NCBI GenBank assembly: GCA_950071875.1
Contig: CATMNW010000011.1
Coordinates: 1-22,056 of the forward strand
Direction: 5' to 3'
Source of the DNA: an uncultured Erythrobacteraceae bacterium
GTDB lineage: Bacteria; Pseudomonadota; Alphaproteobacteria; Sphingomonadales; Sphingomonadaceae
Length of the DNA stretch: 22,056 nt
Shown piece by piece: positions 1 to 8,438 of the stretch. Both the position numbers and the translations under genes were made by a program. Below the pieces are notes generated by a model. The model did not search any database. It was not told where the DNA came from and was given only the letters and a program-made list of their open reading frames with translations. Every line of letters starts with the position of its first letter. The first letter of the stretch is position 1.

Positions 1-312
1 GTGCAGCTCGCCGCGTCGCTCAACTCGCTGCGCGGCAGTGGCGGCGGTCTCAATCCGCTCGGCAAACTGCGTTCCGCAACCGGAGTTGACCGCCTGCGCA
101 TTCTCGGTCCCGACGATACAAGCGGCCGCGGAACCGCCCTCGCTGCGGGACAGTATTTGACCGATGACATCTATGTCGAATTCATCACCGATGCGCGCGG
201 ATTCACCGCCACGCAGCTCGAAGTGAGCCTGACGCCATTCCTTTCGATACTCAGCCAAGCCGGCGGCTCAGGAGCCACCAACGTGAATATCCGCTACCGG
301 AAGGACTATTGA
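1..312 (+). CDS. tamB: TamB-like translocation/assembly module protein, C-terminal end (partial)
   Basis: The frame is open from the window edge to a TGA at 310-312, so only the last 103 codons are visible. The segment runs from a Gly-rich stretch through 'GQYLTDDIYVEF' to a terminal 'NIRYRKDY'. That layout (leader into 'G.yltd.vyve', alternating beta-strand pattern, aromatic C-terminus) is typical of the end of the TamB/DUF490 domain. TamB is a very long inner-membrane-anchored periplasmic protein that works with the Omp85 protein TamA and is implicated in outer-membrane biogenesis and lipid transport. The partner gene would be expected upstream, outside the window. A small lipoprotein gene overlaps its stop codon. 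The family call rests on the C-terminal motif only. Confidence 0.72.
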   Translation: MQLAASLNSLRGSGGGLNPLGKLRSATGVDRLRILGPDDTSGRGTALAAGQYLTDDIYVEFITDARGFTATQLEVSLTPFLSILSQAGGSGATNVNIRYRKDY

Positions 313-506
313 TGCGTAATTTACTAGGCCTGCTCGCATTCTTCGCTCTCTGCGCGTGCGAAAGCGAGCCGACATTCGACGACCGCTACGAAGCTGCGCA
401 AGAGCAGATCACGGACAAAGCAGAAGAACTGGATCGCGATTTGGAACCCGCTTCGGCGGCTGACACTGAAGTAGAAAAGGACAGAAGTCCAAGAACTAAT
501 CTATAA
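312..506 (+). CDS. Small putative lipoprotein
   Basis: A 64-residue protein whose ATG at 312 overlaps the TGA of the upstream TamB-like gene, so translation is probably coupled. A TTG at 309 is in frame, but the overlapping ATG is the better start. The N-terminus is a lipoprotein signal: a short Met-Arg start, a hydrophobic stretch (LLGLLAFFAL) and a Cys at the end of LCAC. The remainder is short, highly charged and probably helical or disordered (EAAQEQITDKAEELDRDLE). No family is recognised. Position and coupling suggest a role at the cell envelope beside TamB, which is inference. The small size means a spurious ORF cannot be fully excluded, but signal and spacing argue for a real gene. Confidence 0.55.
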   Translation: MRNLLGLLAFFALCACESEPTFDDRYEAAQEQITDKAEELDRDLEPASAADTEVEKDRSPRTNL

Positions 507-874
507 GAAGCTAACGCGCGAAGTCCGATGGCCGGTTTACCGTTCTAAGCGCCAATAGCAGCCCGACCGCTTACGGCCCAATTCCAGTCATCCAGTCACA
601 GTCAATCACAACGGCAGCTTTTGGGCCGGTAGCGGACCGTCCGCTTCTGAGGCTGTGGGCCGTCGAAACAGACATTTGGCAAACGTCGAATTCATAGCCG
701 CTCATAGCCGGGTACTGCAATTTTCGCGCTCCGACAAAACCGTTCGCGAAACAGGGCTTCGCCATCGATAACGGGTCGCTCCACGCGGTCGCCAGCCGGT
801 CCAGGTCGATTTATTCAACAGCCATTGAATAACGAAACACGCTGCCGTATGGTGCAGCGCGCAAGGTGCGGCAA
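507..874. other. Intergenic region, no gene seen
   Basis: No convincing coding frame lies here; the open frames on the minus strand lack signals or family-like sequence. It contains a perfect palindrome, AGCGGAC and GTCCGCT around a single C (631-645), within GTCCGCTT-type sequence that also occurs loosely after the efflux operon (5750-5760). The 3' part holds the putative operator at 811-832. Confidence 0.5.
811..832. promoter_or_regulatory. Palindromic operator candidate upstream of the TetR/efflux operon
   Basis: Perfect inverted repeat with arms TTATTCAA (811-818) and TTGAATAA (825-832) around a 6-bp spacer. It ends 42 bp before the TetR start codon. Size, symmetry and place fit a TetR-family autoregulatory operator. 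No other similar site was seen in the window. Binding is inferred. Confidence 0.55.
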
Positions 875-1504
875 ATGGCTGAACGACGCGGGCGTGGGCG
901 CCCCAGAGAAAACGATAGCGACACCAGTGCGGCAATTTCGCGCGCCGCGCTGCAGCGTTTTTCCGCGCAGGGTTTCGACGCCACCTCGCTGCGCGATATC
1001 GCCGGCGATGCCGGGGTCGACGTCGCGCTGATTTCCTATCGCTTTGGCGGGAAGCTGGGCTTGTGGAAGGATATCGTCTCGCAGGCCGGTACAGGCCTGC
1101 GCGAAGCGCTCGAACGGGAACTAGACGATAGCGAGACAACCGGCGCGCACAAACGGCTCGAGAATTCGGCCCATGCCTTCCTCGCTTATCTTCTCCATCG
1201 ACCAGAGGTCCCGCGCCTGCTGCTGCGTGACATAACGATCGATAGCGATCGCTCGAAATGGCTGCTTGAGACGCTTTCTCTGCCCCTTCACCAGCATTTT
1301 ATCGAGTTGGCGCAAGCCGCAGCGAATGAGCGGGACACGGCCCCGGCGCACCTCGAGTTCCGGGTGGCGACTTTCATCTATTCCGCCGCCAGCACCGTCG
1401 CCCGGCACGAACGCCTCGGCAAGCTTGTCGGGGGCATGGAAGACGATGCGCAGTTTGCAGCCGCGCTCGAAGAGGTGCTCGTCGAGGGAGCGATGATTCC
1501 GTGA
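875..1504 (+). CDS. TetR/AcrR-family transcriptional regulator of the efflux operon
   Basis: A 209-residue TetR-type repressor. After a basic start (MAERRGRGRPREN) comes the TetR DNA-binding domain at about residues 18-62, with the helix-turn-helix near 39-58 and the typical following 'SYRFGGKLGLW' element. The C-terminal two thirds are helical and variable, as expected for the ligand-binding domain. The ATG at 875 is preferred over an in-frame GTG at 866 because an AAGGTG (863-868) sits seven bases upstream of it. Its stop overlaps the GTG of the MFS gene by 4 bp, so it is first in a four-gene efflux operon and probably represses it. A perfect 8+8 palindrome upstream is a candidate binding site. 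The inducing ligand is unknown. Confidence 0.88.
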   Translation: MAERRGRGRPRENDSDTSAAISRAALQRFSAQGFDATSLRDIAGDAGVDVALISYRFGGKLGLWKDIVSQAGTGLREALERELDDSETTGAHKRLENSAHAFLAYLLHRPEVPRLLLRDITIDSDRSKWLLETLSLPLHQHFIELAQAAANERDTAPAHLEFRVATFIYSAASTVARHERLGKLVGGMEDDAQFAAALEEVLVEGAMIP

Positions 1505-3186
1505 CCATTCGCACTACCCTCGTCGACACAGTGGACGGCTACCGGTTCAAGCCGCACGAGATGCCGATCCTCCCCGGCTCTCCGGCTAATCCCGACCACC
1601 CTCCGGCGCGCCGCGCGGCCTATCTCGCGATCGGCATCTTCATGGCGCTGGTGGGCGGCGCGCAAAACGGATTTCTGCTCGCCAATGCCCCGGCGCTCCA
1701 AGCCGAATTTGCGCTGACCCCGGTCGAAACAGGCTGGCTGACCGTTTCCTTCTATTCGACCTACGCCACCATGAGCATGCTGTTGTTCCGCGTGCGGCAG
1801 GAATTCGGCATCCAGCCCTTCGTGCGCTGGGCCATGGCGGGGCTCGTCGCGGCCAATTTCGTGCAGATGATCGGTCCCGGCTACTATCCCGAACTCGCCG
1901 CGCGCGCGGTTGCGGGCATCACCGCCAGCGGACTGTCGGCGCTCGCCATCTATTACCTCATGCAGGGTCTGCCCGCAGCCATGCGCGTCGGCGGGCTGGT
2001 CATCTCGCTCGGCCTGACACAGGTCGCTTTCCCGCTGACCCGTGCGCTGTCGCCAGCGCTGCTGGTCGATGGCGACATCACTCATGTCTTCCAGTTCCAG
2101 TTCGCTCTTTCCTTGCTCGGATTTGGGATGGTCTACTGGCTGCGTCTGCCGCCGGGAATCCGCAGGCAGACCTTCGAGAAGCTCGATATCCCGAGCATCG
2201 CACTGTTCATCGTGGGCGTCGCAGCACTGTGCGCCTTCCTGATCCAGGGCCGCATCCAGTGGTGGGACACGCCATGGCTCGGCTACGCGCTGGCCGCCAG
2301 CATCCTCGCGCTGGGCGGGTGCTTCCTGATCGAGGCCAACCGCAAGAGCCCGATGCTCGACCTCAGCTGGCTGTCGAGCCGCTCCATCCTCGCGCTTGCG
2401 GTGATCGGGGCGACGGTGCGCATCCTCGTTGCCGAACAGGGCTTCGGGGCGAGCGGGATGTTCGCCGCACTGGGTTACGGCAACGAGCAGCTTACCGGCT
2501 ATTTCTGGGTGCTTGCCGGGGCGACATTCGGCGGCATGGCGCTGTCGGTGGTGCGGCTCGACCCCAAGGACCTCACCCGGCCCGTGCTCTTCGCGATCCT
2601 CGTCATCTGCATCGCCGCCTTTGCCGATACGCGCACCGGGGTGATGACACGGCCGCAGGACCTCTTCTTGACGCAAGCCGCCATCGCCTTCGCGGCAGTC
2701 TTCGCCATGGGACCGATCATGATGGAGGGCATGCTGCGCGCGCTTGCGGCGGGCCAGAGCTATGTCATCAGCTTCATCGCGATATTCTCGCTCTCGCAAT
2801 CGATCGGCGGCTTGGCGGGTATCTCGCTACTTTCCGCCTTCCATACCGTGCGCCTGAAGACGCATCTCGTCGATGCCGGCAGTACGCTTACCCTCTCCAA
2901 TCAGCAGCTGGGCCAGGCTCTCGGCAATGCCGTACAGCGCGCCGCTCCGCTCCAGGGCGATCCCGCCCTCCAGCAGCAGGCCGCCGCCGCGAGCATCTCG
3001 CAGGAAGTCGGCGGCGAGGCCGCCGTGCTCGCCTTCAACGACGTTTTCTTCCTCATCGGCACGCTGTCGGCGGTGACGTTCGCCGTCGTCTTCGTACCGT
3101 GGCTCATCAACAAGATCCGCGGGCGTAACCCGCTCGCCAAGGAACTGGCCTTCATGGAGGCCATGCTCGCAAGGACCAGACAATGA
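1501..3186 (+). CDS. MFS multidrug-type exporter (DHA2/EmrB-like)
   Basis: A 561-residue polytopic membrane protein with a soluble N-terminal tail of about 38 residues followed by many hydrophobic segments. The length fits the 14-span DHA2 drug:proton antiporters (EmrB/QacA type), although the sequence is divergent and I do not see a textbook motif C. An Ala/Gln-rich stretch before the last span would be periplasmic. GTG start overlaps the TetR stop (GTGA), and the stop overlaps the start of the adaptor gene (ATGA), so all are translationally coupled. With the downstream HlyD-type adaptor and outer membrane factor it should form an EmrAB-TolC-like tripartite pump that exports small amphipathic compounds across both membranes. 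Substrate unknown. Confidence 0.85.
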   Translation: MTIRTTLVDTVDGYRFKPHEMPILPGSPANPDHPPARRAAYLAIGIFMALVGGAQNGFLLANAPALQAEFALTPVETGWLTVSFYSTYATMSMLLFRVRQEFGIQPFVRWAMAGLVAANFVQMIGPGYYPELAARAVAGITASGLSALAIYYLMQGLPAAMRVGGLVISLGLTQVAFPLTRALSPALLVDGDITHVFQFQFALSLLGFGMVYWLRLPPGIRRQTFEKLDIPSIALFIVGVAALCAFLIQGRIQWWDTPWLGYALAASILALGGCFLIEANRKSPMLDLSWLSSRSILALAVIGATVRILVAEQGFGASGMFAALGYGNEQLTGYFWVLAGATFGGMALSVVRLDPKDLTRPVLFAILVICIAAFADTRTGVMTRPQDLFLTQAAIAFAAVFAMGPIMMEGMLRALAAGQSYVISFIAIFSLSQSIGGLAGISLLSAFHTVRLKTHLVDAGSTLTLSNQQLGQALGNAVQRAAPLQGDPALQQQAAAASISQEVGGEAAVLAFNDVFFLIGTLSAVTFAVVFVPWLINKIRGRNPLAKELAFMEAMLARTRQ

Positions 3187-4292
3187 CCGATCCGAACCCT
3201 TCCGAAACCGAAACCATGACCGAAGACGTGCCCGCGCCCGAGCAGGAGACTGGCTGGTCGCCCAATCCCTCGGGCCGCCGGATCGTGGTGGCGGTCGGGG
3301 CGATCCTCCTCGGCGTGCTCGTGGCGCTGTTTGCATGGGACCTCCCGCCCTTCGGCGGAGGCGACGAGACGACCAACAACGCCTATGTCCGCGGGCGCAC
3401 CACGGTCGTCAGCCCGCAGGTTGCAGGCTATCTCGTCGAAGTGCCGGTGGCGGACTTCCAACGCGTGGAGAAAGGCGAATTGCTCGCCCGGATCGACGAT
3501 GCGCCTTTCCAGCAGAAGCTACAGCAGGGCGCCGCCAATACGGCAGCGCAGCAAGCGACGCTGGCCAATAGCGCCCAGAGCCTGCGCTCGGCTCGGGCGC
3601 AGCTCGAATTGCAGGACGCCGCGGTCGCTGCTGCCCGCGCAGGGCTGCAGCAGACGCAGGCCGATATGAACCGTATCGCCGAACTGGTCGGCGAAGGTTC
3701 GGTTTCGCTACGTGAACGCGACCAGGCCCGCGCGGCACTGCAGCAGGCGCAGGCTGGCGTGAGGCAGGCGCAGGCGCAGCGGGCCATTGCGGCTGAGAAT
3801 GTGCGTTCGGTTACCGTGGGGCGCGGGGCGCTCGAAGCACAGGTCGCCGGGGCGGAGGCCTCCAAAGGGCTTGCCGAATTCGAGCTTTCGCGCACCGAAA
3901 TCCGCGCGCCGCGTGCCGGTCGCCTGAGCGAGGTCAGCGCGCGTGTTGGCCAGTTGGTCACTGCGGGAACACAGCTCATGTACATCGTGCCCGACGATCT
4001 GTGGGTTGTGGCGAATTTCAAGGAAACGCAGACCGCGAACATGGTTGTCGGCCAGCGCGCCACGCTCGAAATCGACGCGCTGGGCGGTCTCGAACTCACT
4101 GGCCGCGTGCAGAGCGTTGCGCCGGCGGCGAGCAGCGAATTCAGCCTTGTGAAGCCCGACACCGGTGCAGGCAATTTCGTCAAAGTGCCCCAGCGTATCG
4201 CCGTGCGCATCGTGCTCGACAAGGGCCAGGACGCCGCACAGCGGCTCGGCCCGGGCATGTCGGTCGTCGCCACCGTCCATACGGAGGATTGA
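3183..4292 (+). CDS. HlyD/EmrA-family periplasmic adaptor (membrane fusion protein)
   Basis: A 369-residue adaptor. It has a short acidic cytoplasmic tail, one membrane span at about residues 33-52, and then 'TNNAYVRGRTTVVSPQVAGY', the N-terminal half of the lipoyl/barrel-sandwich domain. A long Ala/Gln-rich coiled-coil hairpin follows (about residues 105-215). The second lipoyl half and beta-barrel come next, including 'TEIRAPRAGRLSEV' and 'WVVANFKETQ', the latter a hallmark of EmrA-like proteins. It links the MFS pump in the inner membrane to the outer membrane factor. ATG overlaps the MFS stop by 4 bp; the next gene starts 5 bp after its stop with a GGAGG just upstream. Confidence 0.92.
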   Translation: MTDPNPSETETMTEDVPAPEQETGWSPNPSGRRIVVAVGAILLGVLVALFAWDLPPFGGGDETTNNAYVRGRTTVVSPQVAGYLVEVPVADFQRVEKGELLARIDDAPFQQKLQQGAANTAAQQATLANSAQSLRSARAQLELQDAAVAAARAGLQQTQADMNRIAELVGEGSVSLRERDQARAALQQAQAGVRQAQAQRAIAAENVRSVTVGRGALEAQVAGAEASKGLAEFELSRTEIRAPRAGRLSEVSARVGQLVTAGTQLMYIVPDDLWVVANFKETQTANMVVGQRATLEIDALGGLELTGRVQSVAPAASSEFSLVKPDTGAGNFVKVPQRIAVRIVLDKGQDAAQRLGPGMSVVATVHTED

Positions 4293-4297
4293 TCGTG

Positions 4298-5662
4298 ATG
4301 AGCAAACCACTGGCCGTGCTGGCGATTAGCGCCCTCGCTCTCTCCGCCTGTGCTCCTGCTTTGCAGGAGGCTCCGCTAGGCGCCGCGGTTGCTCCACCGA
4401 CCGAATGGCGAACCAGTCTTGATGTGATCGCTCCGGTCGAACGCGACTGGTGGAACGCTTTCGGCGACCCGCAGCTCTCGCGCCTCGTCGAACAGGCACG
4501 AGACAACAATCCCGACGTGCAAATCGCCGCCGCCCGTGTCGAAGAGGCGCGCGCGGCCGAGCTGGTCTCGCGCGGTTTCCTTCCTCCTGCACTCGGCGCG
4601 GGCGTCGAAGCCGGCATCCGGCGCGAGGTTTCGCCGTTCGGCCAGGCGCAGACGAGCGTTGCTGCACAGCCTGCATTCCGTGCTTCCTACGAACTCGATC
4701 TTTTCGGCAAGAATGCCGCACGCGTCGATGCGGCCGAGGCGGGTGTCGCTGCAAGCGCTGCAGCCACGGAAGCGGCGCGCTTATCGGTGAGCGCGGCGAC
4801 CGCCAGCGGATACATCACCCTGCTGGCGCTCGACAAGCGGCTCTCCGTGCTCGAGCAGACGCTGGTCGCACGGCAGGAGGCGGTGAAGTTTGCCCGCGAC
4901 CGGGCCGAGGTCGGCTACACCTCCCAGCTCCCCCTCAGGCAGGCCGAGGCCGAGTACCAGGCCACCGCGCAGCTCGTTCCGCAATTGAAGGCGCAGATTG
5001 CGCGGCAGGAAAATGCCCTCTCGGTCCTGACCGGAGAATTGCCTGGCGCAATCGATCGGGGCGGGACGCTGGCGGACCTGCGCCAGCCACCGGCGCCTGC
5101 AGCCCTTCCGTCCGATCTCTTGCGCCGACGCCCTGATGTCGCTGCGGCCGAGTACCGCATTGCGGCGGCAGATGCGCAAATGCGCGTGGCCCGCGCAGAC
5201 TTCATGCCCTCCATCGACCTCGGGGCGGCGGCGGGTGTAGTGCTGTCCGACCTGCTTGCCGATCCCGTAAGTGTCTGGTCGCTGGGTGGCAGCATCCTTG
5301 CTCCGATCTTCCAGGGCGGGAAGCTCCAGGCACAGCTCGATGGTGCGACAGCGCAACGGGACCAGGCGGCCTGGGCCTACCGCTCGGTCGTCCTCAGTGC
5401 CTTTGCCGAAGTTGAGGATCGAATGGCGGTACTAGCAAATCTGGAAGAGCAGGAAACTGCACTCGAAGCCCAGCACGTGGCCGTGGCCGATGCATTGCGC
5501 CATGCGCGCAACCGCTATCGTGCCGGCTACACACCCTACATCGAGCAGGTCGATGCACAGCGTGCTTTGCTGGGCGTTGAGCTGTCGCTGGTGCAGACCA
5601 GGGCCGATGAACTGACCGCGCTGGTCGGGCTCTATCAGGCTGTGGGTGGGGCGCCAGAATAA
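4298..5662 (+). CDS. NodT-family outer membrane efflux lipoprotein (RND/MFS outer membrane factor)
   Basis: A 454-residue outer membrane factor of the TolC/OprM superfamily. The start at ATG 4298 gives a clean lipoprotein signal with lipobox LSAC (Cys18); the open frame continues upstream but only as overlap with the adaptor gene. Two related OEP halves follow, each with long Ala/Gln/Glu-rich helices. The strand 'FRASYELDLFGKNAARVDAAEA' and the 'DLLRRRPDVAAAEYRIAAADAQMRVARADFMPSIDL' segment are diagnostic of the NodT group. It forms the trimeric outer-membrane channel of the pump encoded by the three preceding genes. It is the last gene of the operon; the next gene converges from the other strand. 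Confidence 0.93.
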   Translation: MSKPLAVLAISALALSACAPALQEAPLGAAVAPPTEWRTSLDVIAPVERDWWNAFGDPQLSRLVEQARDNNPDVQIAAARVEEARAAELVSRGFLPPALGAGVEAGIRREVSPFGQAQTSVAAQPAFRASYELDLFGKNAARVDAAEAGVAASAAATEAARLSVSAATASGYITLLALDKRLSVLEQTLVARQEAVKFARDRAEVGYTSQLPLRQAEAEYQATAQLVPQLKAQIARQENALSVLTGELPGAIDRGGTLADLRQPPAPAALPSDLLRRRPDVAAAEYRIAAADAQMRVARADFMPSIDLGAAAGVVLSDLLADPVSVWSLGGSILAPIFQGGKLQAQLDGATAQRDQAAWAYRSVVLSAFAEVEDRMAVLANLEEQETALEAQHVAVADALRHARNRYRAGYTPYIEQVDAQRALLGVELSLVQTRADELTALVGLYQAVGGAPE

Positions 5663-5828
5663 ATGCACCAAGACCATCGGGCTTGCGACTGAGAAAAGCT
5701 GCTTTCCTACCATGATCGGTCAGAGGAATTCATTGCCGGAGCGCTGCTGAAGGTCCGCTTTCACGCGAACTCGAGGAAAGTCCCAATGTCCGAATTTGGG
5801 GCGCGAACCTGCCGTCGAGACGTTCCGC
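5663..5828. other. Convergent intergenic gap
   Basis: 166 bp between the efflux operon and the convergent DUF5681 gene. No coding signal and no clear U-tailed terminator were found. It carries AGGTCCGCTTT and CAATGTCCGAATT (5750-5800), loosely like sequence in the gap before the efflux operon. Confidence 0.4.
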
Positions 5829-6674
5829 TCAATCCCCCACGTAATCTCCCCATCGCCGCTCATTTGGCGGCCTTTTCCGATCTTCCGCGAACTCCGTAAG
5901 CGCACTTCCCGCGCGTGACGCGTCCGCGTGATAGGACCGGTCCTTCAATTCGGTTTTGTATCTGTCCGGCAGCAAGTCATTAATCACGTCGAACACGCGC
6001 TGTTCCCAATGCCAGTTGTCGAGATAGATGCGCTGCATTTTCTCGCTCCGGGAGCGGCGGTATTTCTCGGCAAAATAGGACACCTCTTCCTGCGCCTCGG
6101 AGCGGCGCTCAATGCATGCATCCAACTGCTCACGCTGTTCTTTTGTCTGAGGACCTGCGATCTTGACCCCGCCGGTATGCGGATCGAGGATGATGTCGTC
6201 GGGATGCGGGATCGGATCGGGGTCCGGCAGGCCGTTCGCCTTGCAATACTTGATGCGCTCCGACCACTCGCGTTTATAATCGATCGCCGTACCGAACATC
6301 TCGATTTTCTGATCGTATTCTCGTTGCTCGAGTCCGGCGACCAGCTCTGCCATAGTTTTCTGCGCGAACCGGTTCCCCTTCATGGCCGAGACGCCCATGG
6401 CGCGGAACACGGCCTGGATGGCCGGCAGCTCGACGAGCTCTTCGCCCTCGCGGATGGTCACGGGGCGGTAAGCTTCGTGGCGCAGATATTCCTCTGCCGC
6501 TCGCATTCCGAACGAAGTATCGAACTTGGGCTTGTTGGCCGCTCCTTTCGGGCGCCCTGCCGGGTTGCCGGACTGCCCTTTGCGAAAGCGGTGTTCTGCC
6601 GGAGGCCGCTTGTAGCCGACGCGGTAGGGCTCAGGCAGGTTCGATGACGGCTGCTTCTTCTCCGAGGCGCTCAT
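5829..6674 (-). CDS. DUF5681 domain-containing protein
   Basis: A 281-residue soluble protein. Residues about 19-47 (VGYKRPPAEHRFRKGQSGNP and the following AGRPKG) match the short basic DUF5681 signature, which is found beside phage-like and mobile-element DNA-processing genes; its biochemical function is not established. The rest is highly charged, rich in Arg, Glu and Tyr and probably helical. The ATG overlaps the TGA of the upstream ParB-methyltransferase gene (ATGA on the minus strand), so the two are cotranscribed and likely function together, possibly on DNA. No catalytic motif is visible. Confidence 0.75.
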   Translation of the reverse strand: MSASEKKQPSSNLPEPYRVGYKRPPAEHRFRKGQSGNPAGRPKGAANKPKFDTSFGMRAAEEYLRHEAYRPVTIREGEELVELPAIQAVFRAMGVSAMKGNRFAQKTMAELVAGLEQREYDQKIEMFGTAIDYKREWSERIKYCKANGLPDPDPIPHPDDIILDPHTGGVKIAGPQTKEQREQLDACIERRSEAQEEVSYFAEKYRRSRSEKMQRIYLDNWHWEQRVFDVINDLLPDRYKTELKDRSYHADASRAGSALTEFAEDRKRPPNERRWGDYVGD

Positions 6675-8002
6675 TCGGCAGCCGCCAGATCAATGCCGAG
6701 CCGAGCCTCGGCGACGTCTTCGAAGTATTCGCCGGTGCTAGCGAGCTTCGCTCGCTTGCCGGTATAGGCTTCCCAGCGGCGCACTATGGTGTCGCAATAG
6801 AGCGGGTCATATTCGATAAGCCGGGCGCAGCGCCCAGTCTTCTCTGCCGCGATCAGGGTGCTGCCCGATCCGCCAAACCCGTCGAGAACAATCTGGCCAC
6901 GTTTGGAGCAGTCCATGATCGCATCGCCGATCAGCGCCACCGGCTTGACCGTAGGATGCATGGCCAGCTCGTCCGACCGGTTCGCACCGATCGAGCTGAT
7001 CCCGGCATAGTCCCAGACGTTCGTGCGATAGCGCCCGGTCTCGCCAAGCCCGAAGCTATTCGTATGCTGGGCGCTGCCCTGCTTGAAAACGAAGATGAGC
7101 TCGTGCTTGGAGCGGTAGAAGGCACCCATTCCGCCATTGGTCTTGTTCCAGACCACGAGGTTCTTCAGCTCGGTAAAGGCCTCGCTGCCTGCTGTCAGAA
7201 GCTCGCCCATGTGCCGCCAATCCATGCAGACAAAGGCGATTGCCCCGTCGCGCATGGTCCGGCTCATATTGCCAAGTGTATCGGCGAGAAAGCGGGTAAA
7301 CTGGCTCTCGCTCATCTCTCCGCTGGCAAAGGCGAACTCGCGGTGCTTGACCGACCCGAGCCCGCAGACATTGCCGTCGATGGCGACATTATAGGGCGGA
7401 TCGGTAAACACGAGGTCGGCACCCTCGCCGTCCATCAGCCTATCCATCGCCTCGCAATCGCGCGTATCGCCGCATAGCAGGCGGTGCCGACCGAGCTGCC
7501 AGATGTCGCCGGAACGTGTGACCGGATCGCTTTGATGATCGGGCACGGCATCTTCAGGCGCGTCGTCCGCCCCCGGATCGGCCTCGCGGGCATCGACCAG
7601 CGTAAAGTCTACTTCGGCCAGACTGAAGCCGGTAACCTCGATATCGAAGTCGCAGTCGACCAACGCCTGCAACTCGATCGCGAGGATCTCCTTGTCCCAG
7701 CCAGCATTAAGCGCGAGCTTATTGTCCGCCAGCACGTAAGCGCGGCGCTCTTCCGCGCTTAGATGCGAGAGCGCCAGCGTGGGCACACGTTTCCACCCGA
7801 GGAGTTTTGCCGCCTCGACCCTCCCGTGGCCGGCGACGATCTCACCCTCTTTCGAGATCAGCACCGGGTTAGTGAACCCGAACCGCTCGATCGAGGCCGC
7901 GATCTGCTTGACCTGTTTCCTGGAATGCGTGCGCGCATTGCGCGCGTAAGGTTTGAGCGAGGCAATATCCCGCTCGATCAATTGTGTTTGCGAACCCGCC
8001 AT
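6671..8002 (-). CDS. ParB-domain DNA methyltransferase (beta-class, N6-A or N4-C type)
   Basis: A 443-residue two-domain protein. Residues about 10-105 form a ParB/sulfiredoxin-like N-terminal domain with the conserved GHGR (58-61) and 'ADNKLAL'. Residues about 165-425 form an AdoMet-dependent DNA methyltransferase. Catalytic motif IV is DPPY (201-204); the AdoMet-binding motif I 'DGFGGSGST' lies near 374-382, after motif IV. That order (IV before I) defines the beta class, which includes CcrM-like enzymes. The start at 8002 (MAGSQ) is where homology begins; the frame continues 137 codons upstream only as antisense of the XRE gene. No restriction endonuclease is next to it, so it looks like an orphan or phage-type methylase. 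It overlaps the DUF5681 gene and is divergent from the XRE/ImmA pair. Confidence 0.9.
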   Translation of the reverse strand: MAGSQTQLIERDIASLKPYARNARTHSRKQVKQIAASIERFGFTNPVLISKEGEIVAGHGRVEAAKLLGWKRVPTLALSHLSAEERRAYVLADNKLALNAGWDKEILAIELQALVDCDFDIEVTGFSLAEVDFTLVDAREADPGADDAPEDAVPDHQSDPVTRSGDIWQLGRHRLLCGDTRDCEAMDRLMDGEGADLVFTDPPYNVAIDGNVCGLGSVKHREFAFASGEMSESQFTRFLADTLGNMSRTMRDGAIAFVCMDWRHMGELLTAGSEAFTELKNLVVWNKTNGGMGAFYRSKHELIFVFKQGSAQHTNSFGLGETGRYRTNVWDYAGISSIGANRSDELAMHPTVKPVALIGDAIMDCSKRGQIVLDGFGGSGSTLIAAEKTGRCARLIEYDPLYCDTIVRRWEAYTGKRAKLASTGEYFEDVAEARLGIDLAAAE

Positions 8003-8108
8003 CGAATCTTCCCCCGACTGCCGATAACGTATGCATAGATTGAACGCTTGCGAAGTGCAACCTTGGCGGTATGCTTGTGCACAACTCGATTGAACGGAGA
8101 GATCAATC
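8003..8108. promoter_or_regulatory. Divergent promoter region with short palindromes and direct repeats
   Basis: The 106-bp gap between the methylase and XRE genes holds two perfect palindromes, TATGCATA (8030-8037) and TTGTGCACAA (8075-8084). GATTGAACG occurs twice (8038-8046 and 8088-8096), exactly 50 bp apart, and GTATGC occurs twice (8029-8034, 8069-8074), 40 bp apart. It is the obvious place for the XRE protein to bind. Promoter boxes cannot be assigned with confidence. Confidence 0.4.
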
Positions 8109-8438
8109 ATGAGCTTCGCCCATCGGCTGCGCGAACAGCGCATGGCCAACCGCATGTCGCTGCAGGACGTCGCCACGGCCGTCGGCATATCCAAGGCGCA
8201 TGTGTTCAATCTGGAAAAGGCGAAGACGAGCAATCCCTCGATGGAGCTTGTCATGAAGCTTGCCGAACTGTTCCGCGTGCGCGTGACCGATCTGGTCGGC
8301 GACAATCCGGAAGCCGAAGACCAGCCGGCCGAAATCGTCGCCATGTTCCGCGACTTCAAAGCGCTCGAGGACGACGACCGCGATACCATCCGCTTCATGA
8401 TGGAGAGCCTCAAGAAGCGACGGGAACAGCAGGGTTGA
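8109..8438 (+). CDS. XRE-family (HTH_3) transcriptional regulator
   Basis: A 109-residue protein with a lambda-repressor-like helix-turn-helix at about residues 5-62 (RLREQRMANRMSLQDVATAV, then GISKAHVFNLEKAKTSNPSM). A short acidic, helical C-terminus follows that may mediate dimerisation. A GGAGAG precedes the ATG. Its stop overlaps the TTG start of an ImmA/IrrE-like protease (TTGA), the usual arrangement for ImmR/ImmA-type repressor-protease pairs on integrative elements and for related stress or toxin-antitoxin-like modules. In such pairs the protease can inactivate the repressor. It probably autoregulates from the divergent intergenic region, which is inference. Confidence 0.88.
   Translation: MSFAHRLREQRMANRMSLQDVATAVGISKAHVFNLEKAKTSNPSMELVMKLAELFRVRVTDLVGDNPEAEDQPAEIVAMFRDFKALEDDDRDTIRFMMESLKKRREQQG

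Noticed and set aside
1378..2799. 473-codon minus-strand frame opposite the MFS gene
   Set aside because: Highly charged Arg/His/Glu-rich translation typical of an antisense frame in GC-rich DNA, opposite a clear membrane transporter.
8003..8413. Upstream extension of the methylase frame
   Set aside because: It runs antisense through the XRE gene; homology begins at the ATG at 8002.
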